A stretch of 34,291 bases of DNA from GCA-2746235 sp049609225 (GCA_049609225.1 JBMYYH010000023.1:1-34291); one strand, 5' to 3'; positions 16,117-24,748 are shown, counted from the first letter of the stretch. Translations and numbers: made by a program. The notes: a model not told the origin generated them from the sequence alone.

Positions 16117-17214
16117 ATGCGACGTAAACGGAATCTCCTGCTGCTCGGTACTTTGCTTGCGGGCAGTTTTGCCTTGATGGCTTGGGCGTGGCAACCCTTC
16201 CGTGTGGTTGGCCCGTCGATGGAGCCCTGTTTCGTGGAAGGAGATTGGTTGGTGCTTGGACATGAAGAACCGAAGCGAGACGACCTCGTGGTGTTCTTGG
16301 AACCGGGCAGTGGCAAGAACGTGATCAAACGCGTCGCCGGTGTGCCGGGCGAGACGGTGCAGTTGGTCGATGGCGATCTCTACTTGGATGGTGCAGCGCA
16401 TCAACGCGATTACACTTCGGTCGAGGACCTGGTGCCGATGGTAGATGCCGTCGGCGAAGAGGCGGATGCGGTATTGCGTTTGCGCGAACATGGTTTCGAG
16501 AAGTCGGATGAACACTTCTGGAAACTCCAGGGCGATGGCGTCGCGTATCTTCAGCGCCCACCGTCCGCCGACTACCTCTTGCGTGGCCAACACATCGAGG
16601 GTGAACTGCCGGCGAAAGACCTCGGCATGGAAGTCGAGTATGGCTTGCTCGCAGAGGGTTCCGAGTTACACATGGTCTTGCGGAAAGGCAAGGCAACCTT
16701 CCTTGCCGTGCTTTCGAAAGAAGGTGCGCACCTTCGCATTTCACAGTTAGGGGTCGATGGTCAGGTGGAGCACTTGCTCTACGACCAAGCACTCGGTGCC
16801 AAGCAGGAACGCGGCCATGCCTTCTTCACCCTCGCCGATGGCTGCGCGACTTTCGTGTTGAACGAGGAAGTTCTCGTCGCGGGTGCGCCTTATCCTGCGC
16901 TGGAACCGCTTCGTCTTTCGGAAGTGCCGATGGAATTTCGCAATTTCGAACATGCGGGCGTCGGCGGGATCGGCCCTTTGCTCATCGGGCGCGTGCGCCT
17001 TGGCCGCGACATTCTTTACCGATCGACCGGAACCTATGGGGTGTCGGAGGCGTTTCAGTTAGCTGACGGTCAATACTTCCTCCTAGGTGACAATCCCACG
17101 CAAAGCCGAGACTCCCGTGATTATGGGGCCGTTCCCAGCGATCGGATCCTCGGGACCGTTTCGTCCCGGCTCTGGCCGCGCGGCTGGACCGAACGAGGTT
17201 GGCCGGTTGAGTGA
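16117..17214 (+). CDS. lepB: Signal peptidase I with a large inserted domain
   Basis: A 365-residue type I signal peptidase of the inner membrane. One N-terminal membrane helix (about 7-25) is followed by the catalytic Ser34 in GPSMEP and the Lys71 general base in NVIKRVAGVPGE. The C-terminal S26 box DGQYFLLGDNPTQSRDSRDYG is at about 317-337. Between box D (ends near 92) and this box lie about 220 residues not found in the E. coli or Bacillus enzyme. The later part of this insertion reads like a jelly-roll sugar-binding fold (EYGLLAEGSELHMVLRKG, FFTLADGCATFVLN, VPMEFRNFEHAGVGGIG). Both catalytic residues are intact. The end overlaps the sigma-factor start. Confidence 0.9.
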   Translation: MRRKRNLLLLGTLLAGSFALMAWAWQPFRVVGPSMEPCFVEGDWLVLGHEEPKRDDLVVFLEPGSGKNVIKRVAGVPGETVQLVDGDLYLDGAAHQRDYTSVEDLVPMVDAVGEEADAVLRLREHGFEKSDEHFWKLQGDGVAYLQRPPSADYLLRGQHIEGELPAKDLGMEVEYGLLAEGSELHMVLRKGKATFLAVLSKEGAHLRISQLGVDGQVEHLLYDQALGAKQERGHAFFTLADGCATFVLNEEVLVAGAPYPALEPLRLSEVPMEFRNFEHAGVGGIGPLLIGRVRLGRDILYRSTGTYGVSEAFQLADGQYFLLGDNPTQSRDSRDYGAVPSDRILGTVSSRLWPRGWTERGWPVE

Positions 17215-17827
17215 TGAGCCGCCGAAGCCACGGAAAATGCGGGCGTCGACCGCGGAAGACCCTGGCGTGCAGTGGATGTTGGCCTTCCAGGCCGGTGACG
17301 AAGATGCCTTTACCCAACTGGTAGAGCACTACCAGGCCGCCGCCTTTGCAATGCTGCGGCGTATTCTCGGCCCGCATGGCATCGTCGAGGACCTGGCCCA
17401 AGAGGCCTTCCTGCGCATCTGGCGTAGCCGCGAGCGCTACCAGCCGCAGGGCAAGTTCACGACCTTCCTCTACCGCGTGACTTACAACCTGGCGCTCAAC
17501 CGCCTGCGCGACAACAAGAGAAAGCCCTTGTATTCCATGCCTCAGGCCGAGGATGGAACCCCATTGGAGCCCAATGACACGGAAGGGGCCGCTCCAGAGC
17601 AGGACGCAGATGCCTCGGATTGGTCCAGCATCCTCCAGCGTTGCATGGGAGAACTTCCCGAGAACCAGCGAGCCGCCGTGGTGTTACAGCATTACGACGG
17701 CCTGGAGCTACACGAAATCGGGGAAGTCCTCGGAATCAGCCCCCAAGCCGCCAAGTCCCTCCTGCACCGCGCCAGGACTCGGCTTCGCACACTTCTTACT
17801 CCTTATCGCGAGGCAGAAAATGACTGA
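17207..17827 (+). CDS. ECF-type RNA polymerase sigma factor
   Basis: A 206-residue sigma-70 family protein of the extracytoplasmic-function type. Region 2 includes DAFTQLVEHYQAAAFAMLRRI and GIVEDLAQEAFLRIWRSRERY (the -10 and core-binding part). Region 4 is LPENQRAAVVLQHYDGLEL, then HEIGEVLGISPQAAKSLLHRARTRL, a clear helix-turn-helix. A GAGG at 17195-17198 is 8 bases before a TTG at 17207, which I take as the start and which overlaps the signal peptidase stop. The ATG at 17237 is the alternative (10 codons shorter). Its end overlaps the putative anti-sigma start by 8 bases (ATGACTGA). Confidence 0.9.
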   Translation: MSDEPPKPRKMRASTAEDPGVQWMLAFQAGDEDAFTQLVEHYQAAAFAMLRRILGPHGIVEDLAQEAFLRIWRSRERYQPQGKFTTFLYRVTYNLALNRLRDNKRKPLYSMPQAEDGTPLEPNDTEGAAPEQDADASDWSSILQRCMGELPENQRAAVVLQHYDGLELHEIGEVLGISPQAAKSLLHRARTRLRTLLTPYREAEND

Positions 17828-18245
17828 TTGGCTCGACGACATCCTCGATCAAGATTCCCCCGAACCGGTTCCAGAAGGTTTTCTGGCCCGCGTCATGGAG
17901 GAAGTCTCGGCGGAAGAAGGATCTTCACACTCCGCCAGCACGTCGCCCCACTCCGGAGGCGGCCGTCTTCTCCACTTCCCACAGCTGCTCGGCATGACGG
18001 CCGCCGCCATCGTCTTGGTAGCCGCCGGATTCTGGATGGGCCATGGAGCTCGTCCGATGGAACAGAGTCCAGCTGTGTTGGGTGGACCGGAAAACGCGGA
18101 GCTCGATCTCGAAGAGATGTACCGCAACCGCGAATTGTTGGAAGCCTTCGATGTGCTCTCCGATGAAGATCTGGAAGGCGCCTTCCTGGATGCCGAAACC
18201 GGCACTTGGGTACTCGACTACGGTGAGGGGACCTTGCCGCGATGA
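17820..18245 (+). CDS. Putative anti-sigma factor, single-pass membrane protein
   Basis: A 141-residue protein starting inside the sigma-factor gene (ATGACTGA overlap). It has an acidic N-terminal cytoplasmic part (about 1-60, DWLDDILDQDSPEPVPEGFLARVMEEVS), one membrane helix (about 61-80, LLGMTAAAIVLVAAGFWMG) and a C-terminal part of about 55 residues, probably periplasmic and rich in Glu/Leu (ENAELDLEEMYRNRELLEAF). No zinc-binding HxxxCxxC motif is present, so it is not a ZAS-type anti-sigma. The role is inferred from topology and strict coupling to the sigma gene. Its stop overlaps the next gene by ATGA. Confidence 0.75.
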   Translation: MTDWLDDILDQDSPEPVPEGFLARVMEEVSAEEGSSHSASTSPHSGGGRLLHFPQLLGMTAAAIVLVAAGFWMGHGARPMEQSPAVLGGPENAELDLEEMYRNRELLEAFDVLSDEDLEGAFLDAETGTWVLDYGEGTLPR

Positions 18246-19171
18246 TCCTGACCACCCTTCTCTGCTTGCCGCTTTGCGCGCAAACGCAGTTACCCGCTGA
18301 GCGAACACCGGCCAATCAAGAACCGGTGGCTGAAAAGCCGAGCGCGGAGCAGTGGTGGGATCAATTGAGTCCGGAAGAACAGCGTGAAATGCGCCTTCGG
18401 TTGGAGAAGGTGCAGAGCATGCCGAAGGAACAGCGCGAGGAGATGCAACGCCGTCGCAAGGTGTTTGAGCAGGAAAAGGAAGCGATTCTGAAAAACCTCA
18501 GTGGTGAAGAGCGCGCGCAGTTCGATGCTATGGGAGAACGGGAACAGCACCGTTATCTGCGTCGTCGCGTGCATGAAAACATGCGGGCTCGCGGGGAACA
18601 CTTGAAGGAGCGTCACCCGGAACTTGGTCCCGGGCGTGATGCGTTTCGGAAGATGCGCGAGAAGCAAGTGAAGCAAGGCCTTGAGCAGGCCGCGACCGAT
18701 GGATGGATCGGAGACCATGCCGTGCAGTGGCTTGCCAATGCACCTTTGCATGAACAGATGCTGGTCCTCATGGAGGTGAAGAAGTGGGAAGTTCTCGAGG
18801 GGGCTTCGCGCGGCGCCTTGTGGGAGGAGCTTGGGTTGGAAGAGCACGAGCAGATGCGTATCAGTTCCTTGCCGGCGCCGGAGTTTTTCCAAGAGTTGCG
18901 CGCCCTCACGGGGAACTTCCATGGCCCCGAAGGCATGGAGCGTGGCATGCGTCGTGATCCAAACGGGCGCGGCGGGCACCGTCGGCCTGGCGAAGGTCCC
19001 GGACGTGGCAGCGGCCCAGGTCGCGGAGGCGGAGAAGGCCCCGGACCCGGTGGACCTGGTCGTGGTGGTCCCGGTCCTGGCGGGCATCCAGGCGGCCCAG
19101 GCCCAGAGGGTCCTGGAGGCGATGCTGAGCGTGGCGAGCGTCCCAAGAAGCACAAGTCTCTGCCACGTTAA
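18242..19171 (+). CDS. Secreted Glu-rich protein with Gly/Pro-rich tail (DUF3106-like)
   Basis: A 309-residue protein with an N-terminal signal peptide (MILTTLLCLPLCAQTQLPA, cleavage near residue 13-14). The next section is helical and charged (SPEEQREMRLRLEKVQSMPKEQ, then LSGEERAQFDAM), resembling the DUF3106 proteins that often follow ECF sigma/anti-sigma genes in other bacteria. After a second helical part, residues about 235-300 are almost only Gly, Pro and Arg with GPGRGG-type repeats, likely disordered. The start overlaps the anti-sigma stop (ATGA). It is the third and last gene of the sigma operon and may be the regulated or sensed envelope component, which is inference. Confidence 0.8.
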   Translation: MILTTLLCLPLCAQTQLPAERTPANQEPVAEKPSAEQWWDQLSPEEQREMRLRLEKVQSMPKEQREEMQRRRKVFEQEKEAILKNLSGEERAQFDAMGEREQHRYLRRRVHENMRARGEHLKERHPELGPGRDAFRKMREKQVKQGLEQAATDGWIGDHAVQWLANAPLHEQMLVLMEVKKWEVLEGASRGALWEELGLEEHEQMRISSLPAPEFFQELRALTGNFHGPEGMERGMRRDPNGRGGHRRPGEGPGRGSGPGRGGGEGPGPGGPGRGGPGPGGHPGGPGPEGPGGDAERGERPKKHKSLPR

Positions 19172-19370
19172 GCGGGGGCCAGGAAGGTTTCCTAGGAATG
19201 CCCATTTTCGAAACGGGCAAAAACAGTGTTAATCACTTGTAACACACCGTTCTTTTGCAGGTGTCACCTATGTTCTTGGAATCGCCCATGAATTTTCCGG
19301 GGCGCTGCCGATGGGAAACGATGCCCCACGGCTTTCCCAGTGCCTTCTTCATTGACTGAGACTCGCCTGC
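19172..19370. other. Intergenic region with two small hairpins, no gene
   Basis: Between the sigma operon and the PilZ-like gene, 199 bases hold no credible reading frame. AGGAA-GGT-TTCCT (19181-19193) and TGCCC/GGGCA (19199-19219, with an inner TTT/AAA pairing) could form hairpins that end the upstream transcript. They are followed by AAAAA rather than a T-run, so they are not a canonical intrinsic terminator. The remaining 150 bases presumably carry the promoter of the next gene, but no clear -35/-10 pair is visible. Confidence 0.4.
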
Positions 19371-20894
19371 ATGACAAGCCAAACTCCCCCCTCACCGGAA
19401 CCGGAAGAGAACCACAACGGCGCTAACCACGCCGATCTCCACGGTGCGGTGAACCACTTCCGTTTCCGCCCGGAGCGGCTGGAAGTTTCTGCCCTCGAGT
19501 TCGACTCGACCTGTGGTTTCTCTTTTGGCGGCGAGAACTTTGAAGACCTGCAAGTGGTCGACGTCTCGTCGACGGGTCTAGGTTTGATGAGCGAGCAGCC
19601 GCTCGACATTCAAGAAGGTGCAATGGTGGAGGACGTCCGTTTTCGCCATCGCGGAAGGGTGGTATGGGAAGGCCAAGCATCGGTGGTCTACCCGCAGGAC
19701 GGCAAGCAACTGCGGTTCGGCATTCGCTTCCTCGGCGAACCGCTCAGCCTGCAGGAGATCCGTTTCCGCGACGACTACGTCGAGCAGCGCCTCGGTCATG
19801 CGATGGAGCGCTTACGTGGTTACGCCGAAGTGTTGCCGTCGGATTGGCGCGCCCGCGTGACGCATCTGCATCAGTTGCTCTGCGAAGCCCGCGACATCCT
19901 CGATGCGCAACAAGCTGCCGACACCTCCGGCCGTTGGCGTGACGCCGACCGCAGTTGGCGTCTCTGCGAAGCCTTCTACGAGATGTGGGGGCCAGAGTTC
20001 CGCCGGGTGACGATGGAGCTCGACGAGATGACCGCTGGTTTCAACGAGCGTCAAGTGGAGTTCGGTCTGATGTATGCACAAGGCATCATCATGCAGGAGT
20101 TCAAGAAGTGCGAGATGCTGTGGCGTGCATTCGACAAGCCCCAGGGTTACGCCGGCGACTTCCACATGATGGAACTCGCGCAGACCAACATCCTGCAGGG
20201 CGAGTCGCTTTACCATCGCTTCCTGCATTACATCTCCCAGCACAATTCGCTGGGCACCACGATCAAGGCACGCGGATCCGTCGCTTATGAAGCGGCGCGT
20301 GAAACGGTGGCACAAGATCGTCCGACACGGATCCTATCCTTGGCCAGTGGGCCGGCGGTGGAGCTGCGTCGTTTGTTGCGCGAGACCAAGGTGTTCAAGC
20401 ACCGCCTCGAGATCCTCCTGGTCGACCAGGATGAAGACTCGCTACGCAGCTGCCTCGAGGAGTTGAATCGTGTCGTCGGCGAACGCGGCGACAACCCGCC
20501 GGTGGAGTTCCACTGCCTGCACTTCTCAGTACGCCAACTGGTCGCGCCGAAGAAAGGTGCGGAACGCGAGTTGGTGGAGAAGGTGATCCAGGGTGTGGAC
20601 CTGCTCTATTCGATGGGCTTGTTCGACTACCTGTTGCAGCCTTTGGCTCGACGCACGGTGTCGCAGCTGTATCGCCTGGTGAATCCGGGTGGTCGTCTGT
20701 TCATCGGTAACCTGATGCGCGTGCCAGACAGCACCTGGATCATGGAGTACGCGACCGCATGGCACTTGGTCTATCGCACCAAGGAGCAGATGGTCGATCT
20801 CGCGGAAGAGATCACGCCGACTCCCGAAACGGTCAGCGTCAAGGAAGACGCCACCGGTCACTGCCTGTTCCTCGACGCACGTCGGGGAAGTTAG
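19371..20894 (+). CDS. PilZ-like domain fused to an EF-type SAM-dependent methyltransferase
   Basis: A 507-residue cytoplasmic protein. Residues about 30-125 look like a PilZ fold: RFRPER, then the DVSSTGLGL (DxSxxG, 64-69) motif and the strands GQASVVYPQDGKQLRFGIRFLG. The arginine motif is irregular (RPER rather than RxxxR), so c-di-GMP binding is unproven. After a helical linker, the C-terminal half carries DKPQGYAGDFHMM (255-267) and a SAM-binding region ILSLASGPAVEL (321-332). These mark the family annotated as extracellular-factor 3-hydroxypalmitate methyl ester synthesis-like methyltransferases. The stop codon overlaps that of the convergent kinase (20891-20894). Confidence 0.82.
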   Translation: MTSQTPPSPEPEENHNGANHADLHGAVNHFRFRPERLEVSALEFDSTCGFSFGGENFEDLQVVDVSSTGLGLMSEQPLDIQEGAMVEDVRFRHRGRVVWEGQASVVYPQDGKQLRFGIRFLGEPLSLQEIRFRDDYVEQRLGHAMERLRGYAEVLPSDWRARVTHLHQLLCEARDILDAQQAADTSGRWRDADRSWRLCEAFYEMWGPEFRRVTMELDEMTAGFNERQVEFGLMYAQGIIMQEFKKCEMLWRAFDKPQGYAGDFHMMELAQTNILQGESLYHRFLHYISQHNSLGTTIKARGSVAYEAARETVAQDRPTRILSLASGPAVELRRLLRETKVFKHRLEILLVDQDEDSLRSCLEELNRVVGERGDNPPVEFHCLHFSVRQLVAPKKGAERELVEKVIQGVDLLYSMGLFDYLLQPLARRTVSQLYRLVNPGGRLFIGNLMRVPDSTWIMEYATAWHLVYRTKEQMVDLAEEITPTPETVSVKEDATGHCLFLDARRGS

Positions 20895-23521
20895 GCGACG
20901 ACGGCTTCCGCTTCCTGATCACCATGGTCTTTGCCGTGCCCCTTGTGCAGCGGCAGGGTCATGGTGAATGCAGCACCACCTTCCGTCGGGTGGTAATCGA
21001 CCTCAATCTTGCCGTCGTGCGCGGTGACGAGGTTGCGGACGATGGCCAAGCCTAGTCCAGTGCCGTTGGCCTTACCGGCAGTCGCGAACGGCTGGAACAA
21101 CTTCTTCGCGGCTTCATCCGGAATGCCCGGACCGTTGTCGGCGATGCGCACGATCAACTGGTTCTTGGTGACTTCACTGCGTAACCAGACCTGTCCATCG
21201 GTCTTGCCATCGACACCGGCCACGGCATCGCGTGCGTTGTTCACCAGGTTCTCGATGACGCGTGCGATACGGTCCCGATCCATCTCGATCTCAAGCGCAT
21301 GATCGCCGACCTTCGCGAGATCGAAGACGATGTTCATGTTCTTGAGTTGGGCTTCCAAGTCTTCGCATAAGCGGTCGAGGAAAGGCTCGATCGCGGTCGG
21401 CTGCAGGTCCAGCGTGACGTTGTTGCCGCGCACGAACTCCAACAGTTCCTGAATCATGTTGTTCACCCGACGCACCGTATCCTCGATGGCGACGAGATCA
21501 TCATCCACGTTCTCGAGGTTGCCGGCCATCTCGGTCATCATGCGCACCAACTCGATGCGGTTGAAGATGGCGGTGAGCGGACCGCGCATGTCGTGCGCGA
21601 TGGTTCCAGTCATCTGACCCACGGCGACAAGACGACTGTCACGTTCATCCAAGGTCTTCTCGACCGCGCGCGTGCGCAACTGCGCTGCGATCCGCGCTTC
21701 GATCTCGACCATCTTGAAGGGCTTGTTGACATAGTCGACCGCACCAAGGCTGAGTCCCTTGACCACCGCTTCGGATCCGGTCTTCGCAGTCAGCATGATG
21801 ATGGGCGTCTTGTCGAAGGACTTGTCCTTACGCAACTCACCGACCATCTCGAAACCATCCATGATGGGCATCTGCACATCGGACACGATCATGTCGGGGC
21901 GCACCTTGCGCGCCGTCTCCAGACCGACCTGTCCGTTCTCCGCAGTGGCCACGCGATAACGTCGGGCGAGGGACTGGGAGACGAAGGCACGCATGTCGGG
22001 GTTGTCTTCCACCACCAACAACAGCGGCGCATCCTTCGGTGCCGTCTCCAAGGTAGAAGGCTGGTTCTCGCCGAGCCCTGGAGTGTTGATGTCGGCGAAC
22101 TTGGTCGCGTCCGAGTTGGTACGCGAGACGGTCTGGATCTCCTTCTTCTCGGTGCCCGGGTTCTGCGCCTGGGAACCCTCCCAATCGCTGGTCTCCAGGG
22201 TGGGCAGTTCGATGCGGAAGGTGGTGCCTTCGCCGAGTTCCGAAGTGACGGTCATCTGACCACCATGCAGTTCGACCAACTCTTTCGAGAGAGCCAGTCC
22301 AAGGCCGGTGCCCTGGATCTTGCCGCCCTTGCCGCCATCCACTTGGTGGAAGCGATCGAAGACCTTGGCGACATCCTTCTTCGGGATACCGCAACCGGTG
22401 TCGGCCACTTCGATCCACAGCTTCTTCTCATCTGAACCCGCAGTCACCGTGACGCTACCGCCATCCGGCGTGAACTTCATGGCGTTCGACAACAGGTTCG
22501 CGACCGAAGTCTCGACCTGTTCCGAATCATGTGGAATCTCAGGCAGAGTATCGAAACCGATACCTTCCAACTTGATGCCGCGCTGTCCCGCGTAAGGAGT
22601 CGCGCCCGTCACCAACATGTCGAGTACTTCGCCGACCTGTCCGAGTTCACGATTACAATCCTGACGACCTGCCTCGATCTTCGAGAAGTTCAGGATCATG
22701 TTCACCTGTCGCAGCAAGCGGTGCGCGTTGGCGTTCATCGCCTTCAGCAGTGGCGTCGGATCGCCGGCATCACCACGCAACAGGGATTCGAGCGGACCGA
22801 GGATCAACATCAACGGGGTCCGCAGTTCGTGACTGACGTTCGCGAAGAAACCGGTCTTAGCCTTGTCGAGTTCCTGCAGGCTCTCGTTCGCGACTTCGAG
22901 TTGCATGCGCATCTTCAAGCCTTCCCGGCGCGAACCTTCGACGGCGCCGGCAGCCCAACAAGTGAGGATGCAAGTTCCACCAAGGAAGAACACCGGCAAC
23001 AAAGCCGTCGCGAAGGTCGGATCGCCGACACCAAGGTTGGCGAACACATACGTAGCCATGATGGCCATGCTGTAGAGGCCGGTGATGCGCACACCCCAAG
23101 GGAAGAACAAGCCGACGAGGAAAGTCGCCAGCATGATGCCCATGAAGTAGTCGCTTTCGAATCCACCCAGCAAGCTGGTCATGTAGATCATGCTTGCCGC
23201 ACCGATGTACATGATTACCACCGAGATGGGGCGGATGTACTTCTTGCCGAACGCGGTGAAGCTCAGAGGAATGGTGAGCAAGGGCGCAATCGATGCCGTC
23301 AGCCTGATCAGGAAGAAGTTCTTGAACAGTTCTTCCGGGACCACCAGCCAATCCAGTACCGCGAACGCGATATACAGGAACACGCCGACACCCAGGCCCA
23401 TGCGCAAACGAGAGACCAGGAGCTCCCGCCCCTCTTGCAGGAACAGTTCTCCAAAACCCTCCAGCTGCTCCTCAGGGACCAGCTTGTCTTCCGGTGTCTC
23501 CGGTTCTTCGTTCGCTTCCAT
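20891..23521 (-). CDS. Membrane hybrid histidine kinase with two kinase modules (HK-REC-HK)
   Basis: An 876-residue protein. About six membrane helices (residues 40-195) come first, with only short loops, so it has no large periplasmic sensor domain. A coiled stretch leads to the first kinase: HisKA FFANVSHELRTPL with His231, N-box ANLLSNAMKF, ADTGCGIP and GTGLGLALSKEL (to about 440). A receiver follows (about 500-610; LVVEDNPDM, Asp548 in SDVQMP, Lys600). A second complete HisKA/HATPase follows: IAHDMRGPL with His643, N-box ENLVNNARDAV, ADNGPGIP, GTGLGLAIVRNL (to 860). The start at 23521 is chosen because the open frame further upstream is antisense to the response regulator. It is divergent from that gene. 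Confidence 0.9.
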   Translation of the reverse strand: MEANEEPETPEDKLVPEEQLEGFGELFLQEGRELLVSRLRMGLGVGVFLYIAFAVLDWLVVPEELFKNFFLIRLTASIAPLLTIPLSFTAFGKKYIRPISVVIMYIGAASMIYMTSLLGGFESDYFMGIMLATFLVGLFFPWGVRITGLYSMAIMATYVFANLGVGDPTFATALLPVFFLGGTCILTCWAAGAVEGSRREGLKMRMQLEVANESLQELDKAKTGFFANVSHELRTPLMLILGPLESLLRGDAGDPTPLLKAMNANAHRLLRQVNMILNFSKIEAGRQDCNRELGQVGEVLDMLVTGATPYAGQRGIKLEGIGFDTLPEIPHDSEQVETSVANLLSNAMKFTPDGGSVTVTAGSDEKKLWIEVADTGCGIPKKDVAKVFDRFHQVDGGKGGKIQGTGLGLALSKELVELHGGQMTVTSELGEGTTFRIELPTLETSDWEGSQAQNPGTEKKEIQTVSRTNSDATKFADINTPGLGENQPSTLETAPKDAPLLLVVEDNPDMRAFVSQSLARRYRVATAENGQVGLETARKVRPDMIVSDVQMPIMDGFEMVGELRKDKSFDKTPIIMLTAKTGSEAVVKGLSLGAVDYVNKPFKMVEIEARIAAQLRTRAVEKTLDERDSRLVAVGQMTGTIAHDMRGPLTAIFNRIELVRMMTEMAGNLENVDDDLVAIEDTVRRVNNMIQELLEFVRGNNVTLDLQPTAIEPFLDRLCEDLEAQLKNMNIVFDLAKVGDHALEIEMDRDRIARVIENLVNNARDAVAGVDGKTDGQVWLRSEVTKNQLIVRIADNGPGIPDEAAKKLFQPFATAGKANGTGLGLAIVRNLVTAHDGKIEVDYHPTEGGAAFTMTLPLHKGHGKDHGDQEAEAVVA

Positions 23522-23642
23522 GGACGGGTAGGCACACCTCACGGTACGGACCGCAGGTGAACACCCTCTTTTCGGCCGTTTCGCCGCCCCTCCTTTACGT
23601 TTCCCTACAGGGGAACGGGTGGGGGGCCGATATGGAAGGGTC

Positions 23643-24008
23643 ATGGCTCGCATCCTCATTGCAGACGACGACTCCGAGATCCGGGTCACCCTCCAGAAGC
23701 TCCTCCAGATGGTTGGGCATGAAGTGGAGTTGGCGAAGGACGGTCTCGAAGCGACACGAATCCTCGACGGCGACACCTTCGATCTGATGGTGACAGACAT
23801 CGTGATGCCTAACCAGGAAGGCCTGGAATGCATCCTTGAGGCACGTCAGAAACATCCTGACTTGCACCTCATCGCCATGTCTGGCGGCGGCAAGGACCGC
23901 ACAGAGAACTACTTGCGGATGGCTAAGACCTTCGGGGCAGAGGCGATCTTCATGAAGCCGTTCTCGCCGCGCGAAATGCTCGACAAGGTCAACGAGCTCG
24001 TCGGTTAG
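23643..24008 (+). CDS. Single-domain response regulator (CheY-like)
   Basis: A 121-residue receiver domain with no output domain. It has the acidic pocket ADDDSE (Asp8-10), phospho-acceptor Asp52 (VTDIVMPNQEG), switch Ser80 (IAMSGGGK) and Lys105 (FMKPFSP). Start at 23643, preceded by GGAAGGG. Its 121-base gap to the divergent hybrid kinase and the lack of any other kinase nearby make it the probable partner, as in phosphorelays where a kinase passes phosphate to a diffusible receiver. What it acts on is unknown; in such proteins it is usually a further protein rather than DNA. Confidence 0.92.
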   Translation: MARILIADDDSEIRVTLQKLLQMVGHEVELAKDGLEATRILDGDTFDLMVTDIVMPNQEGLECILEARQKHPDLHLIAMSGGGKDRTENYLRMAKTFGAEAIFMKPFSPREMLDKVNELVG

Positions 24009-24046
24009 ACGCGTTCCCTATTCACAAACGTGTACCGTCCGTGCGC

Positions 24047-24718
24047 TTAGGCGACCGGCGGCAACACGTATTGATAGACTGCGACCACATGCGCCGCACT
24101 TCCGCCAAGCACGAATAAGTGCCATACGGCGTGGAAGAAGGGCACTTTCTCGTCAAAGAGGAAAAAGGTCACGCCGAGCGTGTAGAGCACACCACCCGCG
24201 ACGATCCACTGGAATCCGCCATAAGGCAGGTTCGCCGTGAGCGGCTCCCAACCGATGACCGCCATCCAGCCCATGGCCAAATACATGAGGTTGGAAAGCA
24301 GTGGGAAGCGTCCGGTGAAGAACAGCTTGAAGAGGATGCCGACGACGGCGAATCCCCATGCCGCAGCGAGGAAGCCCCAGCCCCAAGGGCCACGCAAAGT
24401 GACGAGCGCAAACGGCGTGTAGCTTCCAGCGATCAAAAGGAAGATGCACGCATGATCGAGGATCTGCATCGACTTCTTGCGCGCGGGATGACGCGCCAGG
24501 TGATAGGCCGTGGAGGCGCCATAAAGCAGGACCAGGGACAGCGCGAAAATGCTGAAGCCCACGATCGCCAGGCCATCGCCGCGAACGGTGGCTGCCATCA
24601 CCAAAAACGGTGCCGCAATCAGGCTAAAAAGCAGCCCGACGCCATGGGTCAAAGCGTTGGCGACCTCTTCCAGGTCCAACGCTTTGACAGCAGCATTCTT
24701 TGGCACAGGCTGATCCAT
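24047..24718 (-). CDS. trhA: TrhA / hemolysin III family membrane protein (PAQR superfamily)
   Basis: A 223-residue seven-helix inner membrane protein. Family marks are EEVANALTHGVGLLFSLI near the N-terminus, LLYGASTAYHLA, DHACIFLLIAGSYTPFAL and the C-terminal HAVWHLFVLGGSAAHVVAVY, with the conserved Asp and His residues that bind zinc in the superfamily. Bacterial members are linked to membrane-fluidity homeostasis; a haemolytic role is doubtful. The ATG at 24718 is preferred to the upstream GTG at 24733 since it places the conserved helix at the usual distance. It is convergent with the response regulator (38 bases between stops) and 30 bases after the FTCD gene. Confidence 0.9.
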   Translation of the reverse strand: MDQPVPKNAAVKALDLEEVANALTHGVGLLFSLIAAPFLVMAATVRGDGLAIVGFSIFALSLVLLYGASTAYHLARHPARKKSMQILDHACIFLLIAGSYTPFALVTLRGPWGWGFLAAAWGFAVVGILFKLFFTGRFPLLSNLMYLAMGWMAVIGWEPLTANLPYGGFQWIVAGGVLYTLGVTFFLFDEKVPFFHAVWHLFVLGGSAAHVVAVYQYVLPPVA

Positions 24719-24748
24719 GCCTAAAAATAGCACCAGAACAGCGTTCCG

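Noticed and set aside
23522..23833. N-terminal extension of the hybrid kinase by about 100 residues
   Set aside because: It would overlap the divergent response regulator, and the extension has no domain features. The ATG at 23521 gives a normal membrane-entry N-terminus.
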